Source: Paenibacillus physcomitrellae | Lineage (GTDB): Bacteria; Bacillota; Bacilli; Paenibacillales; Paenibacillaceae | Assembly (NCBI RefSeq): GCF_002240225.1 | Contig: NZ_CP022584.1 | Coordinates: forward strand, 2,170,001-2,234,000 | Reading direction: 5' to 3' | DNA: 64,000 nucleotides | Shown here: piece after piece, positions 53,349 through 61,500 of the stretch | Layout: every line of letters starts with the position of its first letter | Position numbering within the stretch: position 1 is the stretch's first letter | Notes under the pieces: model-generated | What the model was told of the DNA's origin: nothing | Database searches by the model: none | Seen by the model: only the letters and a program-made list of their open reading frames with translations | Made by a program: the position numbers and the translations under genes

Positions 53349-55094
53349 ATGAAATACGGGAAATACCACAACTATGAATTGGAGCCGGCATTGGACATCC
53401 AAGGCTGGGATAACCATGCTTTTTCAGGGTGGGAAGCCATCCGGAAAGAATTAGGGCGGCATATGGATCATTGCCGGGTATTTGTTTTTGATCTTTATCC
53501 CGGTACAGACAAGGAGGAAGTAGCTAAGGAGCTGGCGCTTTTGTCTCCGGCGCTGATGGTGGACTGTGAAACCTGCCTGTTGCCGCCGCAGCAGCTGGAA
53601 CAGCTGCTTGCACTCAGCCTGCCGCAAGACCCCGTTTTCGGTGTCATGTTCTATGGCAGGTTGGAAAACTGCTTTGACCCCGCCTCTCTGGATGCGTTGC
53701 GGACAGAAATCGAACGATCCGATGGCCCCATATTTCTCTATGGGACTGGTGCATCTCTCGTGACCAAAGGGGATATGCTGGTATACCTCGATTTGCCCCG
53801 TTGGGAAATCCAGCTGCGCTATCGCCGGGGAATGACGAACTGGCTGGCCGACAATCCCGATGCGCCAATCTTGGAAAAATACAAACGTGGTTTCTTTGTA
53901 GAATGGCGTATTGCGGACCGTCATAAAAGCGAGCTGCTGGGGAGCTTGGATTATCTGATCGAAACCACCTCACCGGGCCATCCAAACATGGTTTCCGGGA
54001 ACGCCTTCCGGTCCGCTCTCAAAACGGCCGCTTCGCGGCCATTCCGTCTGAAGCCTTATTTCGATCCGGGTGTATGGGGCGGGCAGTGGATGAAGGAGAA
54101 TTTCGGGCTGCCCGAGGGACCGCCGAACTATGCCTGGAGTTTTGATGGTGTTCCGGAAGAGAACAGCCTCCAGTTTCGTTTCGGACAGGTTACCTTGGAG
54201 ATTCCGGCCATTGACCTGGTGTTGTTCTGCCCCCGCCATTTGCTGGGTGAGCGGGTTCATGCCAGGTTCGGAGCAGAATTCCCGATCCGGTTTGATTTGC
54301 TGGACACGATAGAGGGCGGGAATTTGTCCCTCCAGGTCCATCCGCTGACCGAATACATTGGGCAGACCTTCGGGATGCACTATACCCAAGATGAGAGCTA
54401 CTATATCTTGGACGCCGCTGAAGACGGAGATGCCTGTGTTTATCTAGGACTGAAAGAGAATGTGGACAGCAAACGCATGGCGAGCGACCTGTACCGCGCG
54501 AAAAGCGGCGAGGCGCTCTTCCCGGCAGAGGAGTATGTGAACAAAATCCCGGTCAAAAAACATGATCACGTGCTTATTCCTGCTGGCACTATCCACTGCT
54601 CGGGCAAGAATACCATGGTGCTGGAAATTAGCGCCACCCCTTATATTTTTACTTTTAAACTTTGGGATTGGGGCCGCATGGGCCTGGATGGTCTCCCCCG
54701 CCCCACCCATCTGGAGCACGGGTTAAAGAATATACAATGGGATTGGGATACTCCTTGGGTAAAAAAGAATCTCATTCATCAAGAAGAGGTGCTGGAGGAA
54801 TCAGGGCACCATAAAGTAGAGAGAACAGGTCTGCACACCCGGCAATTCATCGATACTTTCCGCTACACCTTTTCAGAGTCGATTGAGATTGCCTGCAAGG
54901 ACAGCGTACAAATGCTGAACCTTGTGGATGGCGGGCAGATTACGATTTCCAGCAAAACCGGCGCATTTCCGCCTTTTGACGTACACTATGCCGAAACTGC
55001 CGTTGTCCCGGCAGCGTTGGATGCTTACTCGGTCCGGCCCTCGGGAATTTCAGAAGGGGAGACGGTCATGATCATCGTTGCATCGGTCCGCTAA
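53349..55094 (+). CDS. manA: Class I mannose-6-phosphate isomerase with N-terminal extension
   Basis: Interconverts mannose 6-phosphate and fructose 6-phosphate. The isomerase cupin part begins near residue 225 (PFRLKPYFDPGVWGGQWMKE) and has the zinc ligands in NLSLQVHP, DESYYIL and PAGTIHCSG, then KLWDWGRMGLDG. At 581 aa it is about twice the usual length: residues 1-220 form an extra domain (CRVFVFDLYPGTDKEEVAKELALL, PIFLYGTGASLVTKGDMLVYLDLP) that resembles a P-loop or sugar-kinase-like fold without a clear ATP loop. It completes the route mannoside to mannose to mannose 6-phosphate to fructose 6-phosphate. Confidence 0.88.
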   Translation: MKYGKYHNYELEPALDIQGWDNHAFSGWEAIRKELGRHMDHCRVFVFDLYPGTDKEEVAKELALLSPALMVDCETCLLPPQQLEQLLALSLPQDPVFGVMFYGRLENCFDPASLDALRTEIERSDGPIFLYGTGASLVTKGDMLVYLDLPRWEIQLRYRRGMTNWLADNPDAPILEKYKRGFFVEWRIADRHKSELLGSLDYLIETTSPGHPNMVSGNAFRSALKTAASRPFRLKPYFDPGVWGGQWMKENFGLPEGPPNYAWSFDGVPEENSLQFRFGQVTLEIPAIDLVLFCPRHLLGERVHARFGAEFPIRFDLLDTIEGGNLSLQVHPLTEYIGQTFGMHYTQDESYYILDAAEDGDACVYLGLKENVDSKRMASDLYRAKSGEALFPAEEYVNKIPVKKHDHVLIPAGTIHCSGKNTMVLEISATPYIFTFKLWDWGRMGLDGLPRPTHLEHGLKNIQWDWDTPWVKKNLIHQEEVLEESGHHKVERTGLHTRQFIDTFRYTFSESIEIACKDSVQMLNLVDGGQITISSKTGAFPPFDVHYAETAVVPAALDAYSVRPSGISEGETVMIIVASVR

Positions 55095-55146
55095 GTTCGT
55101 CCCGCCAGAAAATCACGGGTTTATCAAGATCTTTACGTAAACTCAA

Positions 55147-55172
55147 TTGAGTCCCCCTCTAGGGGGACTTGG
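55147..55172 (+). terminator. Hairpin after manA
   Basis: GAGTCCCCC-TCTA-GGGGGACTT is a strong short hairpin about 55 bases after the manA stop. The T-run after it is poor (GGTGTTTCT), so termination is probable but not certain. Confidence 0.55.
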
Positions 55173-55216
55173 TGTTTCTAACGTAAGTAGTTGCCGACTC
55201 GATCCGGAGCTGCCCG

Positions 55217-55702
55217 TTAAGGTAGATCAGGTTTCATGAGACCTTTACCAATAACGTTTGCAGATACAGGCTTCTTGCCTATTTCTCTTGACCAAACCGA
55301 TAATTGTCCCATGTGGTGGATTTGATGGGCGATGATATGGAGCATGACTTCACCCCAAGTGTCTATAGCCAGCGTTCCATCAGACTGAAGGTCATAAAGT
55401 GGACGGTTCTCCATACTGTCGTCCCAAGATTCAACAAACTTCTGTACCTCTGTGCGGAATTGGGAATCTAAACCTCTTACTTTTTCTAGTGTTTTATATT
55501 CCTCAAAATCTTCCTGGAAGTCTTCCTTCCCTTGCAGTAATCGAATCCAGCTCCACTCAACATCCGCGATATGGAACAAAGTCTGCAGAATATTCCCAAC
55601 ACCGCCTGTTCGCTGCCGAATCAGTTCATCATACGATACCTCTTCACACCATGCGTACCATTGTTCCCTTACCATCCAGTTATAACGGAAAAATATCTCC
55701 AT
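55217..55702 (-). CDS. DinB family protein
   Basis: Four-helix bundle of the DinB/YfiT group, 161 aa, with the metal His pattern (LFHIADVEWSW and HIIAHQIHHMGQL). These proteins include thiol transferases and many of unknown role. ATG at 55702 follows AGGGGG with 6 bases between. It is a single gene at the start of the small-gene region. Confidence 0.85.
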   Translation of the reverse strand: MEIFFRYNWMVREQWYAWCEEVSYDELIRQRTGGVGNILQTLFHIADVEWSWIRLLQGKEDFQEDFEEYKTLEKVRGLDSQFRTEVQKFVESWDDSMENRPLYDLQSDGTLAIDTWGEVMLHIIAHQIHHMGQLSVWSREIGKKPVSANVIGKGLMKPDLP

Positions 55703-55922
55703 GTTGTTCCCCCTGCGAATGATCATTTGCCTTAGCTTTAGTCGATACAAATTGGTTTAACAGTTTGGTCTAAACCCTTATATAAATCTTAAATGCATAA
55801 AATATTAATAACAATAGCTCACAAAACACTTTCCAAAAATCACGGAGCAATAAATACTTCTTGAGTGTTTTCACTCTTATTCATGGATTCATCATCTTTC
55901 CTATGTAGTTCGTTTTAAAATT

Positions 55923-56138
55923 TCAAACCTTCTTATCCACGTTATTGCCTTTATTCTGATCAGCAATGGTTTTCCTCAAAAGTTCCAGCTGCTTTATTAA
56001 TTCATGATGCTGCCTTTGGAGGTTTCGAATTTCACTTTCAGTAGTGGCTAACACCGAATGATTAATAGCTGTTTTTATAACTACATACAAAATGAAGCAG
56101 CTGATAAAAGTGAAAATGATCCAAAGTAAAATAGCCAT
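55923..56138 (-). CDS. Small membrane protein with coiled coil
   Basis: About 71 residues: one membrane segment (AILLWIIFTFISCFILYVVIK) then a helix likely to form a coiled coil (TESEIRNLQRQHHELIKQLELLRKTIA) and a charged tail. Start ATG 56138 has GGGCGG seven bases before; ATG 56153 is possible. Role unknown. The 220 bases to the DinB gene hold nothing recognisable. Confidence 0.6.
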   Translation of the reverse strand: MAILLWIIFTFISCFILYVVIKTAINHSVLATTESEIRNLQRQHHELIKQLELLRKTIADQNKGNNVDKKV

Positions 56139-56304
56139 AAAAATACCGCCCATCTTCAGATTGATTAAATAAATAGTTAATGACCTGAATTTCGATTAAC
56201 TTTAATATATTCACGAAAAATGACCCCGCTTAGATTGTTCTGTCCTCGGCCGGGTCGTGTGAGTCTGGTCTTCTCCATTTATCAATATCCTGTCACTTAT
56301 AAAT

Positions 56305-56844
56305 TCATAAAATGATTTGCTTCCTCAATTCAGTAATATATTCATATACATCCTCTATCTCTTTAATCCCTTTAATTCTTTCTTGTAGCAACCTAACTAT
56401 AAAATTAAGCTCGTTTTCTCTGGGATAGATCTGGTCCACGTAATAAGCATTATAATCCTTTATAAAGTCTGACTTACTTTTATAAAACCTAAAGCGCTCC
56501 AGAACATAAAGCTCTTTAATGCTAATGAATAGGGATAACAAATCCTTAAGGTTCCTTGCAGCTAAATTGACTTCATATCCAAAGCGCATAGGCTGTATAA
56601 AAAGTATAGGCGCTTCTTCCAAGTCTACAATCGAACCTCTTGACGTATAAAAAGCAAAGTGATCCCCATCTACACCGGTTCTTCCAAATAGGATAGAGTC
56701 ATCCGGAGTACAAGAATATCTATGTTCATCATCAAAATTTATATACAAACCTATATAATCATCTATTGTCCGGCCGTAGGTTGTGCTCAATTCTCTATCC
56801 AGCAGCACAAGCTTTTCCAAGGTTTCAGGCATTGGGATCCGCAT
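56305..56844 (-). CDS. Uncharacterised protein, SUKH/SMI1-like in part
   Basis: 179 aa, no signal peptide or membrane segment. The part ILFGRTGVDGDHFAFYTSRG followed by EAPILFIQPM resembles the glycine-rich strand found in SMI1/KNR4 (SUKH) type proteins, many of which are immunity proteins against toxins. The rest is helical and Leu/Ile rich. AAGGG nine bases before ATG. No toxin gene is seen beside it, so the immunity idea is weak. Confidence 0.55.
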   Translation of the reverse strand: MRIPMPETLEKLVLLDRELSTTYGRTIDDYIGLYINFDDEHRYSCTPDDSILFGRTGVDGDHFAFYTSRGSIVDLEEAPILFIQPMRFGYEVNLAARNLKDLLSLFISIKELYVLERFRFYKSKSDFIKDYNAYYVDQIYPRENELNFIVRLLQERIKGIKEIEDVYEYITELRKQIIL

Positions 56845-56880
56845 CTGTGAATTCCCTTCATCAGGTAATTTACTTGCTAG

Positions 56881-57318
56881 TCACTCCCGTATTTCAACTC
56901 CTAATTCCTGCTCAGTAATGATTTTGAACCTCTTCAAATCCAGGTTGAGGGCTAAAATCCCCTCTTTGTCCAAACCTTGGGTATCTACGTTAAATGAACC
57001 TTTAATTAGCTCTTCCGAACCGCCAGTGATGGTTTTATTCACTTCGTTTATAAGGGGAGTTCTGTCTAGTCTACTAATAAGATCTTCCTGTAGAATAGGT
57101 TCAACTGATTTAAGGGTTATACTTCGCCCCGTTTTGTTCCAAATGTTAAAGCTATAAGAAACCACTGTAAGATCTAATTCTCCACCGTAACTTGTAGTCA
57201 GTCCACTCATTACAAGACCATCTTCTACTCGATCTTTGCTTAAATTACTGTTGCATCCGTATAAACTGAAAGATGATACTATAATAATTACTAGAAGATT
57301 GAATTTTAGCTTCCTCAT
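56881..57318 (-). CDS. Uncharacterised lipoprotein
   Basis: 145 aa with a signal peptide and lipobox SLYGC (Cys22). The mature part is a small beta-rich domain (VVSYSFNIWNKTGRSITLKSVEPIL) like an immunoglobulin-type domain of surface lipoproteins. GGGAGG before ATG. Same strand as the neighbours at 56305 and 57341, 36 and 22 bases apart, so an operon is likely. Function unknown. Confidence 0.65.
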   Translation of the reverse strand: MRKLKFNLLVIIIVSSFSLYGCNSNLSKDRVEDGLVMSGLTTSYGGELDLTVVSYSFNIWNKTGRSITLKSVEPILQEDLISRLDRTPLINEVNKTITGGSEELIKGSFNVDTQGLDKEGILALNLDLKRFKIITEQELGVEIRE

Positions 57319-57340
57319 TGGCTCCCTCCCCTTAAAAGGT

Positions 57341-57739
57341 CTACAAAGAATTCTGCTGCGATCGTATAAATTCTTTAAATCTAGTTCCTTGATACCGGAG
57401 TTCCCCTTGATCGCCTATTGAAATCAATCCAAAATCTTTGTCTCTCACATATAGCTCTATTCGAGTATGGTCTTCAAATTCAAAGGTGATGTAATAATTT
57501 GTACTGGTACTTGAATCTCCAGAACCTCCCCATACTTCTGTTCTCTTATCGATAACGTTACATTTCTTCTGTACTATTGCCAAAGCATTATTTGAAATCC
57601 AGGTAGATAGACCTTTTATGATGATGAAGACAAACCCGCCAATTACTATAAAGAAAAGTAATCCTATAAAGATCCGGGCAAATAAGGGGATCTCTTGAAA
57701 GAAATCGAAAAAGCTATTAGGTTCACCAAAATGATTCAA
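57341..57739 (-). CDS. DUF2500 family protein
   Basis: 132 aa: one membrane segment (LFARIFIGLLFFIVIGGFVFIII) and a small beta domain CNVIDKRTEVWGGSGDSSTSTNYYITFEFEDHTRIELYVRDKDFGLISIGDQGELRYQGTRF, the DUF2500 pattern when split into its parts (VIDKRTEVWGGSG; YYITFEFEDHTRIEL; GDQGELRYQGTRF). Start is TTG at 57739 after GGGGGAG. First gene of the three-gene group. Function unknown. Confidence 0.8.
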   Translation of the reverse strand: MNHFGEPNSFFDFFQEIPLFARIFIGLLFFIVIGGFVFIIIKGLSTWISNNALAIVQKKCNVIDKRTEVWGGSGDSSTSTNYYITFEFEDHTRIELYVRDKDFGLISIGDQGELRYQGTRFKEFIRSQQNSL

Positions 57740-57839
57740 CGTGTCTCCCCCTTCCTTTTAATATCACCTGCCATCAACAGCAGTTATATTTTACCTTTAT
57801 TTACATCTGCGTACAATCATTCTTATTGTGTCTTTTCTT

Positions 57840-58211
57840 CTATGTAAAAAGTTTCTCATGGTTTAACGTATCGAAGTATTTCGAGAGGTCAATCTCTACC
57901 GCATAGCTATATCCTTGTTCCGCATAGCTCTTCACTCTTAGGATGGCTTGCTGGGCACTTCGCCCTGGTCGATAGCCATAGCTTCCTTCCGAGAACAACG
58001 GCTCGAAGATCGGCCCTAATTGCTGAGCTATCGCTTGCTGGATGACTCGGTCTACCACAGTGGGGATCCCCAGTTTGCGTACGCCACTTCCATCTGGTTT
58101 GGGGATTTCTTTGCGTCTTACCGGACTCGGTTTATACGTTCCTTCCCGGATGCGACCTAGCAGCTCTTCTCTATTTTCTTGCAACCACCCTAGCGCAGCC
58201 TCTACGGTCAT
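57840..58211 (-). pseudogene. Group II intron reverse transcriptase, truncated copy 1
   Basis: The N-terminal third of an intron reverse transcriptase (REGTYKPSPVRRKEIPKPDG, LGIPTVVDRVIQQAIAQQL, SYGYRPGRSAQQAI, EIDLSKYFDTLNHE). Similarity to copy 2 stops at 57855; after that it reads KLFT and ends. No YADD active site, no maturase, no intron 3' end. It also lacks the first residues usually found before GIDGMTV. Confidence 0.9.
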
Positions 58212-58573
58212 TCCATCGATTCCGGTACTATGGCTTCTGCTGACTTCTCACAGCAAGCTTTACGCCGTCTTTCGGATTTTTTTTCCTACTCCACGTCCGT
58301 GAGATCTCCCCAGGTAAGGGCGATAACTTTCCCCTCATCTATCTGCCACATTTACATGATGTGACTCGGGCAGTATTGGACTTCGCTTTGATATGCAAGC
58401 TCGTCCGTCCCACCATGCCTTGTATGTGATTTCTGTTCGTCAGACCGAGGTTTTGCCTCCGGCTTCCTTCAGATTCCGTCTCACGACGGACACCCTTGCC
58501 TTCAGCTAACAGTTCCTACTGCCAAGCCTGTAGCGGACTTCCACCGCCGAGTTATCGCCCATGCCGGGCGCAC
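57855..58573 (-). mobile_element. Group IIC-like intron, 3'-truncated copy 1
   Basis: The 5' end is GTGCGCCC at 58573, directly downstream (minus strand) of an intrinsic terminator (58577-58625: AAGCCGAT...ATCGGCTTTTTT). Insertion after terminators is the habit of bacterial class C introns. About 360 nt of intron RNA precede the RT frame. It matches copy 2 over about 719 nt with roughly 7 substitutions and 1 indel. Confidence 0.88.
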
Positions 58574-58576
58574 ATG

Positions 58577-58625
58577 CAAAAAAGCCGATCTCTGCACGAA
58601 GAATCCATGCAAAAATCGGCTTTTA
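58577..58625 (-). terminator. Terminator used as intron target (copy 1)
   Basis: On the minus strand AAAGCCGAT...ATCGGCTTTTTT with inner arms TGCA / TGCA. It follows the gene remnant ending at 58634, and the intron begins three to four bases after its T-run. Confidence 0.85.
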
Positions 58626-58633
58626 AAAACACA

Positions 58634-58747
58634 TTATTCAATTTCCATTCGCACATACGCATGCGGTTCAAGTAAAGCTTTTATCAGAGCGTCTCCGTAC
58701 TCTTCGTCCCTTGTCTCCAGCAATTGGGAGTTTAGAGGTAGAAATAA
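58634..58747 (-). pseudogene. 3' remnant of an unknown gene
   Basis: A minus-strand frame of 37 codons without a start reads NSQLLETRDEEYGDALIKAL then LEPHAYVRMEIE and a stop, just before the terminator. The natural-looking sequence and its own terminator suggest the end of a deleted gene. Family not recognised. Confidence 0.4.
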
Positions 58748-58837
58748 TTACAAGGACTTTATAGTTTAAATAAAAATGATGCAAACATACACTCGATAAA
58801 AAGCACTAATTTGTCAACTAATAAAAAAGCAGCACTA

Positions 58838-59074
58838 CTATTCTTTTTTTATTTCTGCCCAAATTAAATAAATGACTCCTAAGATCAAAGCTATTATTTC
58901 TGGAAGAACAGAATAGGTTTTGGTAACACTTAAAGCGTAGTCAAACATCCCCTCACCAATAACCCCATCTTTCCTTCCCATGATTGCTGCCACAAGCAGA
59001 TGCACGCTATTTCTAAAAATAAATAGCACCGCCGCAATGCCCAATAGTGATATTCCTGCACCACGTTTTTTCAT
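58838..59074 (-). CDS. Small membrane protein
   Basis: 78 aa with two hydrophobic segments (GISLLGIAAVLFIFRNSVHLL and VLPEIIALILGVIYLIWAEI) around a polar loop. GGAGAGC lies just before the ATG at 59074. It stands between the two intron copies. Not recognised. The 250 bases to the next gene hold an inverted repeat CACGTCGAA (59186) / TTCGACGTG (59222) of unknown role. Confidence 0.55.
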   Translation of the reverse strand: MKKRGAGISLLGIAAVLFIFRNSVHLLVAAIMGRKDGVIGEGMFDYALSVTKTYSVLPEIIALILGVIYLIWAEIKKE

Positions 59075-59325
59075 TAAGCTCTCCTAGTTAGTTCTCCCTA
59101 AAAAAAAGGGATTTTTTCTTTCGAAAGAAATGAAAACTCCTATAAGAGGAATCATTACTGTAACACAACAATACGAACAAAGAGTCACGTCGAACTCCAT
59201 ACTAAATGTTAGATTCGACGTGGCCACTCAAAATCCCTTCTTTGAGATGATGTATCTCACAAAACAACCAACTATATATTTGGGACAGCCTTTAATACCC
59301 CGAAAAGCCTTTCTAACCTCAATGA

Positions 59326-60105
59326 TCAGGCAGGCGGAGTGCTACCTTCCTTTACTGTGTAGATGCCATCTGGTAATCCAGCATTCCCTGGTCTTGCAGC
59401 ATAAAGATCAAGAAAATATGTTTTGTTTACCAGGTTTACATTAGAAAATCCATCAAAGTTCCAAACTTCTTCATGCATAGTTCCCCATGAGTTATCCATA
59501 TATGGCGTGAATTCCATCCAAGAATATCTTTTGGGAGGAATTCTTTGTGAAATCGAGTCAGAATTTGTAATAGTCTTGCTCCATGAAGCTCCAAGAGAAG
59601 TGCTAGCACTAAAGGCATCTTCACCATAAGAAGTTGAAAAAGAGACATTGGCAGAATATCCTTGAGAAGCCGAGAAAGTAATTGTTCTTGTAACCTCATT
59701 AGAGGTTTCATTATAAACAGCAACAGAAATCCTTCTAGTTAAATTATAATTGTAAACACCGAATGCACGGCCTGATTCTAAATAATAACTGTAATCTTGT
59801 AGTGCAAATGGAGTTATTGTATTATTATTTTCATTTTTTGAAACCTGTGGATTGAAAATCTCAGATTTCAGACTATTTTTCTGTGACTCTATGGATTGTA
59901 GTTTTTGCTCATTTTGGCGAAGAAGAAGATTATACTCCTCTTTACTCAGCTCTTTTTGTTGACCATTTTCAACCAAAAATATTCTTGTTACTTCTGTATC
60001 ATCAGATACTGCATCTTTCCCTTCAGCAAGAACCGACATGGAACTGTCAGAAAATACTGTTACCAGCAAAACGAGCATTACTGGTAATTTTAGTACAGCT
60101 TTCAT
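59326..60105 (-). CDS. Secreted beta-rich protein, possibly aerolysin/MTX2-like
   Basis: 259 aa with a signal peptide (cleavage near VLAEG), a charged helical segment (ENGQQKELSKEEYNLLLRQNEQ) and then a domain rich in Ser/Thr strands: RRISVAVYNETSNEVTRTIT, FSASQGYSANVSFSTSYGED, FSASTSLGASWSKTITNSDS. Alternating Ser/Thr with a repeated T-I-T/S pattern is seen in aerolysin-type pore-forming proteins. I infer a possible pore-forming or surface-acting protein; no family match could be checked. It lies between two intron copies, alone in its strand unit. Confidence 0.55.
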   Translation of the reverse strand: MKAVLKLPVMLVLLVTVFSDSSMSVLAEGKDAVSDDTEVTRIFLVENGQQKELSKEEYNLLLRQNEQKLQSIESQKNSLKSEIFNPQVSKNENNNTITPFALQDYSYYLESGRAFGVYNYNLTRRISVAVYNETSNEVTRTITFSASQGYSANVSFSTSYGEDAFSASTSLGASWSKTITNSDSISQRIPPKRYSWMEFTPYMDNSWGTMHEEVWNFDGFSNVNLVNKTYFLDLYAARPGNAGLPDGIYTVKEGSTPPA

Positions 60106-60194
60106 CTCTCAACTTCCTTTCTTCTCCATATTTTTAAAATACATTTCATAAATAGGATAATATTAACTTTAATATATTTAAATATCTTTTTTTG

Positions 60195-61064
60195 TTAAAA
60201 TTTAGATTTTAAGTAAAAAACATAAAACTCAGCCAATATCTTTGTTAACTCTTTCAGTTTCTTCTTTGCTTTGGCTAGGGCATCCCGATGTGTGCGGATA
60301 TACATGCCGCTTCCGCTCTTCCCTAGGGCAAAACCCAGAAATTTGAAATGCTTCTGCGCAACCACGCTCACCACTTTGCTCTTCTTCGTGTTCATCTGGA
60401 GTCTTAACTTGTTCTCTAGATACTTTCGGCTCGTCTCAAGTAACCGGGTGCCTGCCCGTTTACTTTTCGCTAGCACCACGATGTCATCTGCATATCGGAT
60501 CACGTTCACTCCTCGGCTTTTCATCTCTTGGTTAAATTCGTTCAAGTAGATGTTCGCCAGAAGCGGGGATAGAGGCCCTCCTTGCGGAGAGCCTTCTTCC
60601 GTTTCCCGGCATATTTCGTTTTCCAGGACTCCGCTTTTCAAGTACTTCTTAATGAGGTCGGTTACTCGCTTATCCCGAATCTGTTGTCACAGAAGCTTCA
60701 TCAGTAACTCATGGTTTAACGTATCGAAGTATTTCGAGAGGTCAATCTCTACCGCATAGCTATATCCTTGTTCCGCATAGCTCTTCACTCTTCGGATGGC
60801 TTGCTGGGCACTTCGCCCTGGTCGATAGCCATAGCTTCCTTCCGAGAACAACGGCTCGAAGATCGGCCCTAATTGCTGAGCTATCGCTTGCTGGATGACT
60901 CGGTCTACCACAGTGGGGATCCCCAGTTTGCGTACGCCACTTCCATCTGGTTTGGGGATTTCTTTGCGTCTTACCGGACTCGGTTTATACGTTCCTTCCC
61001 GGATGCGACCTAGCAGTTCTTCTCTATTTTCTTGCAACCACCCTAGCGCGGCCTCTACGGTCAT
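60195..61064 (-). pseudogene. Group II intron reverse transcriptase, copy 2, with internal stop
   Basis: The frame reads EGTYKPSPVRRKEIPKPDG ... FDTLNHELLMKLL, then TGA at 60689-60687, then continues in the same frame QQIRDKRVTDLIKKYLKSGV, SPQGGPLSPLLANIYL, VIRYADDIVVLAKSKRAG (the YADD active site). CGA to TGA is the likely change. Similarity ends near KKLKELT (about 60243); the thumb/maturase is replaced by an unrelated end. Confidence 0.9.
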
Positions 61065-61425
61065 CCTATCGATTCCGGTACTATGGCTTCTGCTGACTTC
61101 TCACAGCAAGCTTTACGCCGTCTTTGGGATTTTTTTCCTACTCCACGTCCGTGAGATCTCCCCAGGTAAGAGCGATAACTTTCCCCTCATCTATCTGCCA
61201 CATTTACATGATGTGACTCGGGCAGTATTGGACTTCGCTTTGATATGCAAGCTCGTCCGTCCCACCATGCCTTGTATGTGATTTCTGTTCGTCAGACCGA
61301 GGTTTTGCCTCCGGCTTCCTTCAGATTCCGTCTCACGACGGACACCCTTGCCTTCAGCTAACAGTTCCTACTGCCAAGCCTGTAGCGGACTTCCACCGCC
61401 GAGTTATCGCCCATGCCGGGCGCAC
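60239..61425 (-). mobile_element. Group IIC-like intron, 3'-truncated copy 2
   Basis: Begins GTGCGCCC at 61425, two bases after the T-run of the terminator at 61428-61470 that follows the GH31 gene. The RT is broken and the 3' end (domains V/VI) is not visible. Nearly identical in its first 718 nt to copy 1. Confidence 0.88.
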
Positions 61426-61427
61426 AT

Positions 61428-61470
61428 AAAAAAAAGCGCCCTCCCGATTCACTTAGAAGGACGCCTTTCA
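61428..61470 (-). terminator. GH31 gene terminator, intron insertion target (copy 2)
   Basis: On the minus strand GCGTCCTTC pairs with GGGAGGGCGC (two G-U pairs) and TTTTTTTT follows, then the intron 5' end. It ends the GH31 transcript. Confidence 0.8.
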
Positions 61471-61500
61471 CTTAGGGCACTAGTAAGCCTTCACTTCAAT

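Noticed and set aside
59186-59222. Inverted repeat CACGTCGAA...TTCGACGTG as a terminator
   Set aside because: Loop of about 19 nt and no T-run on either strand; role left open.
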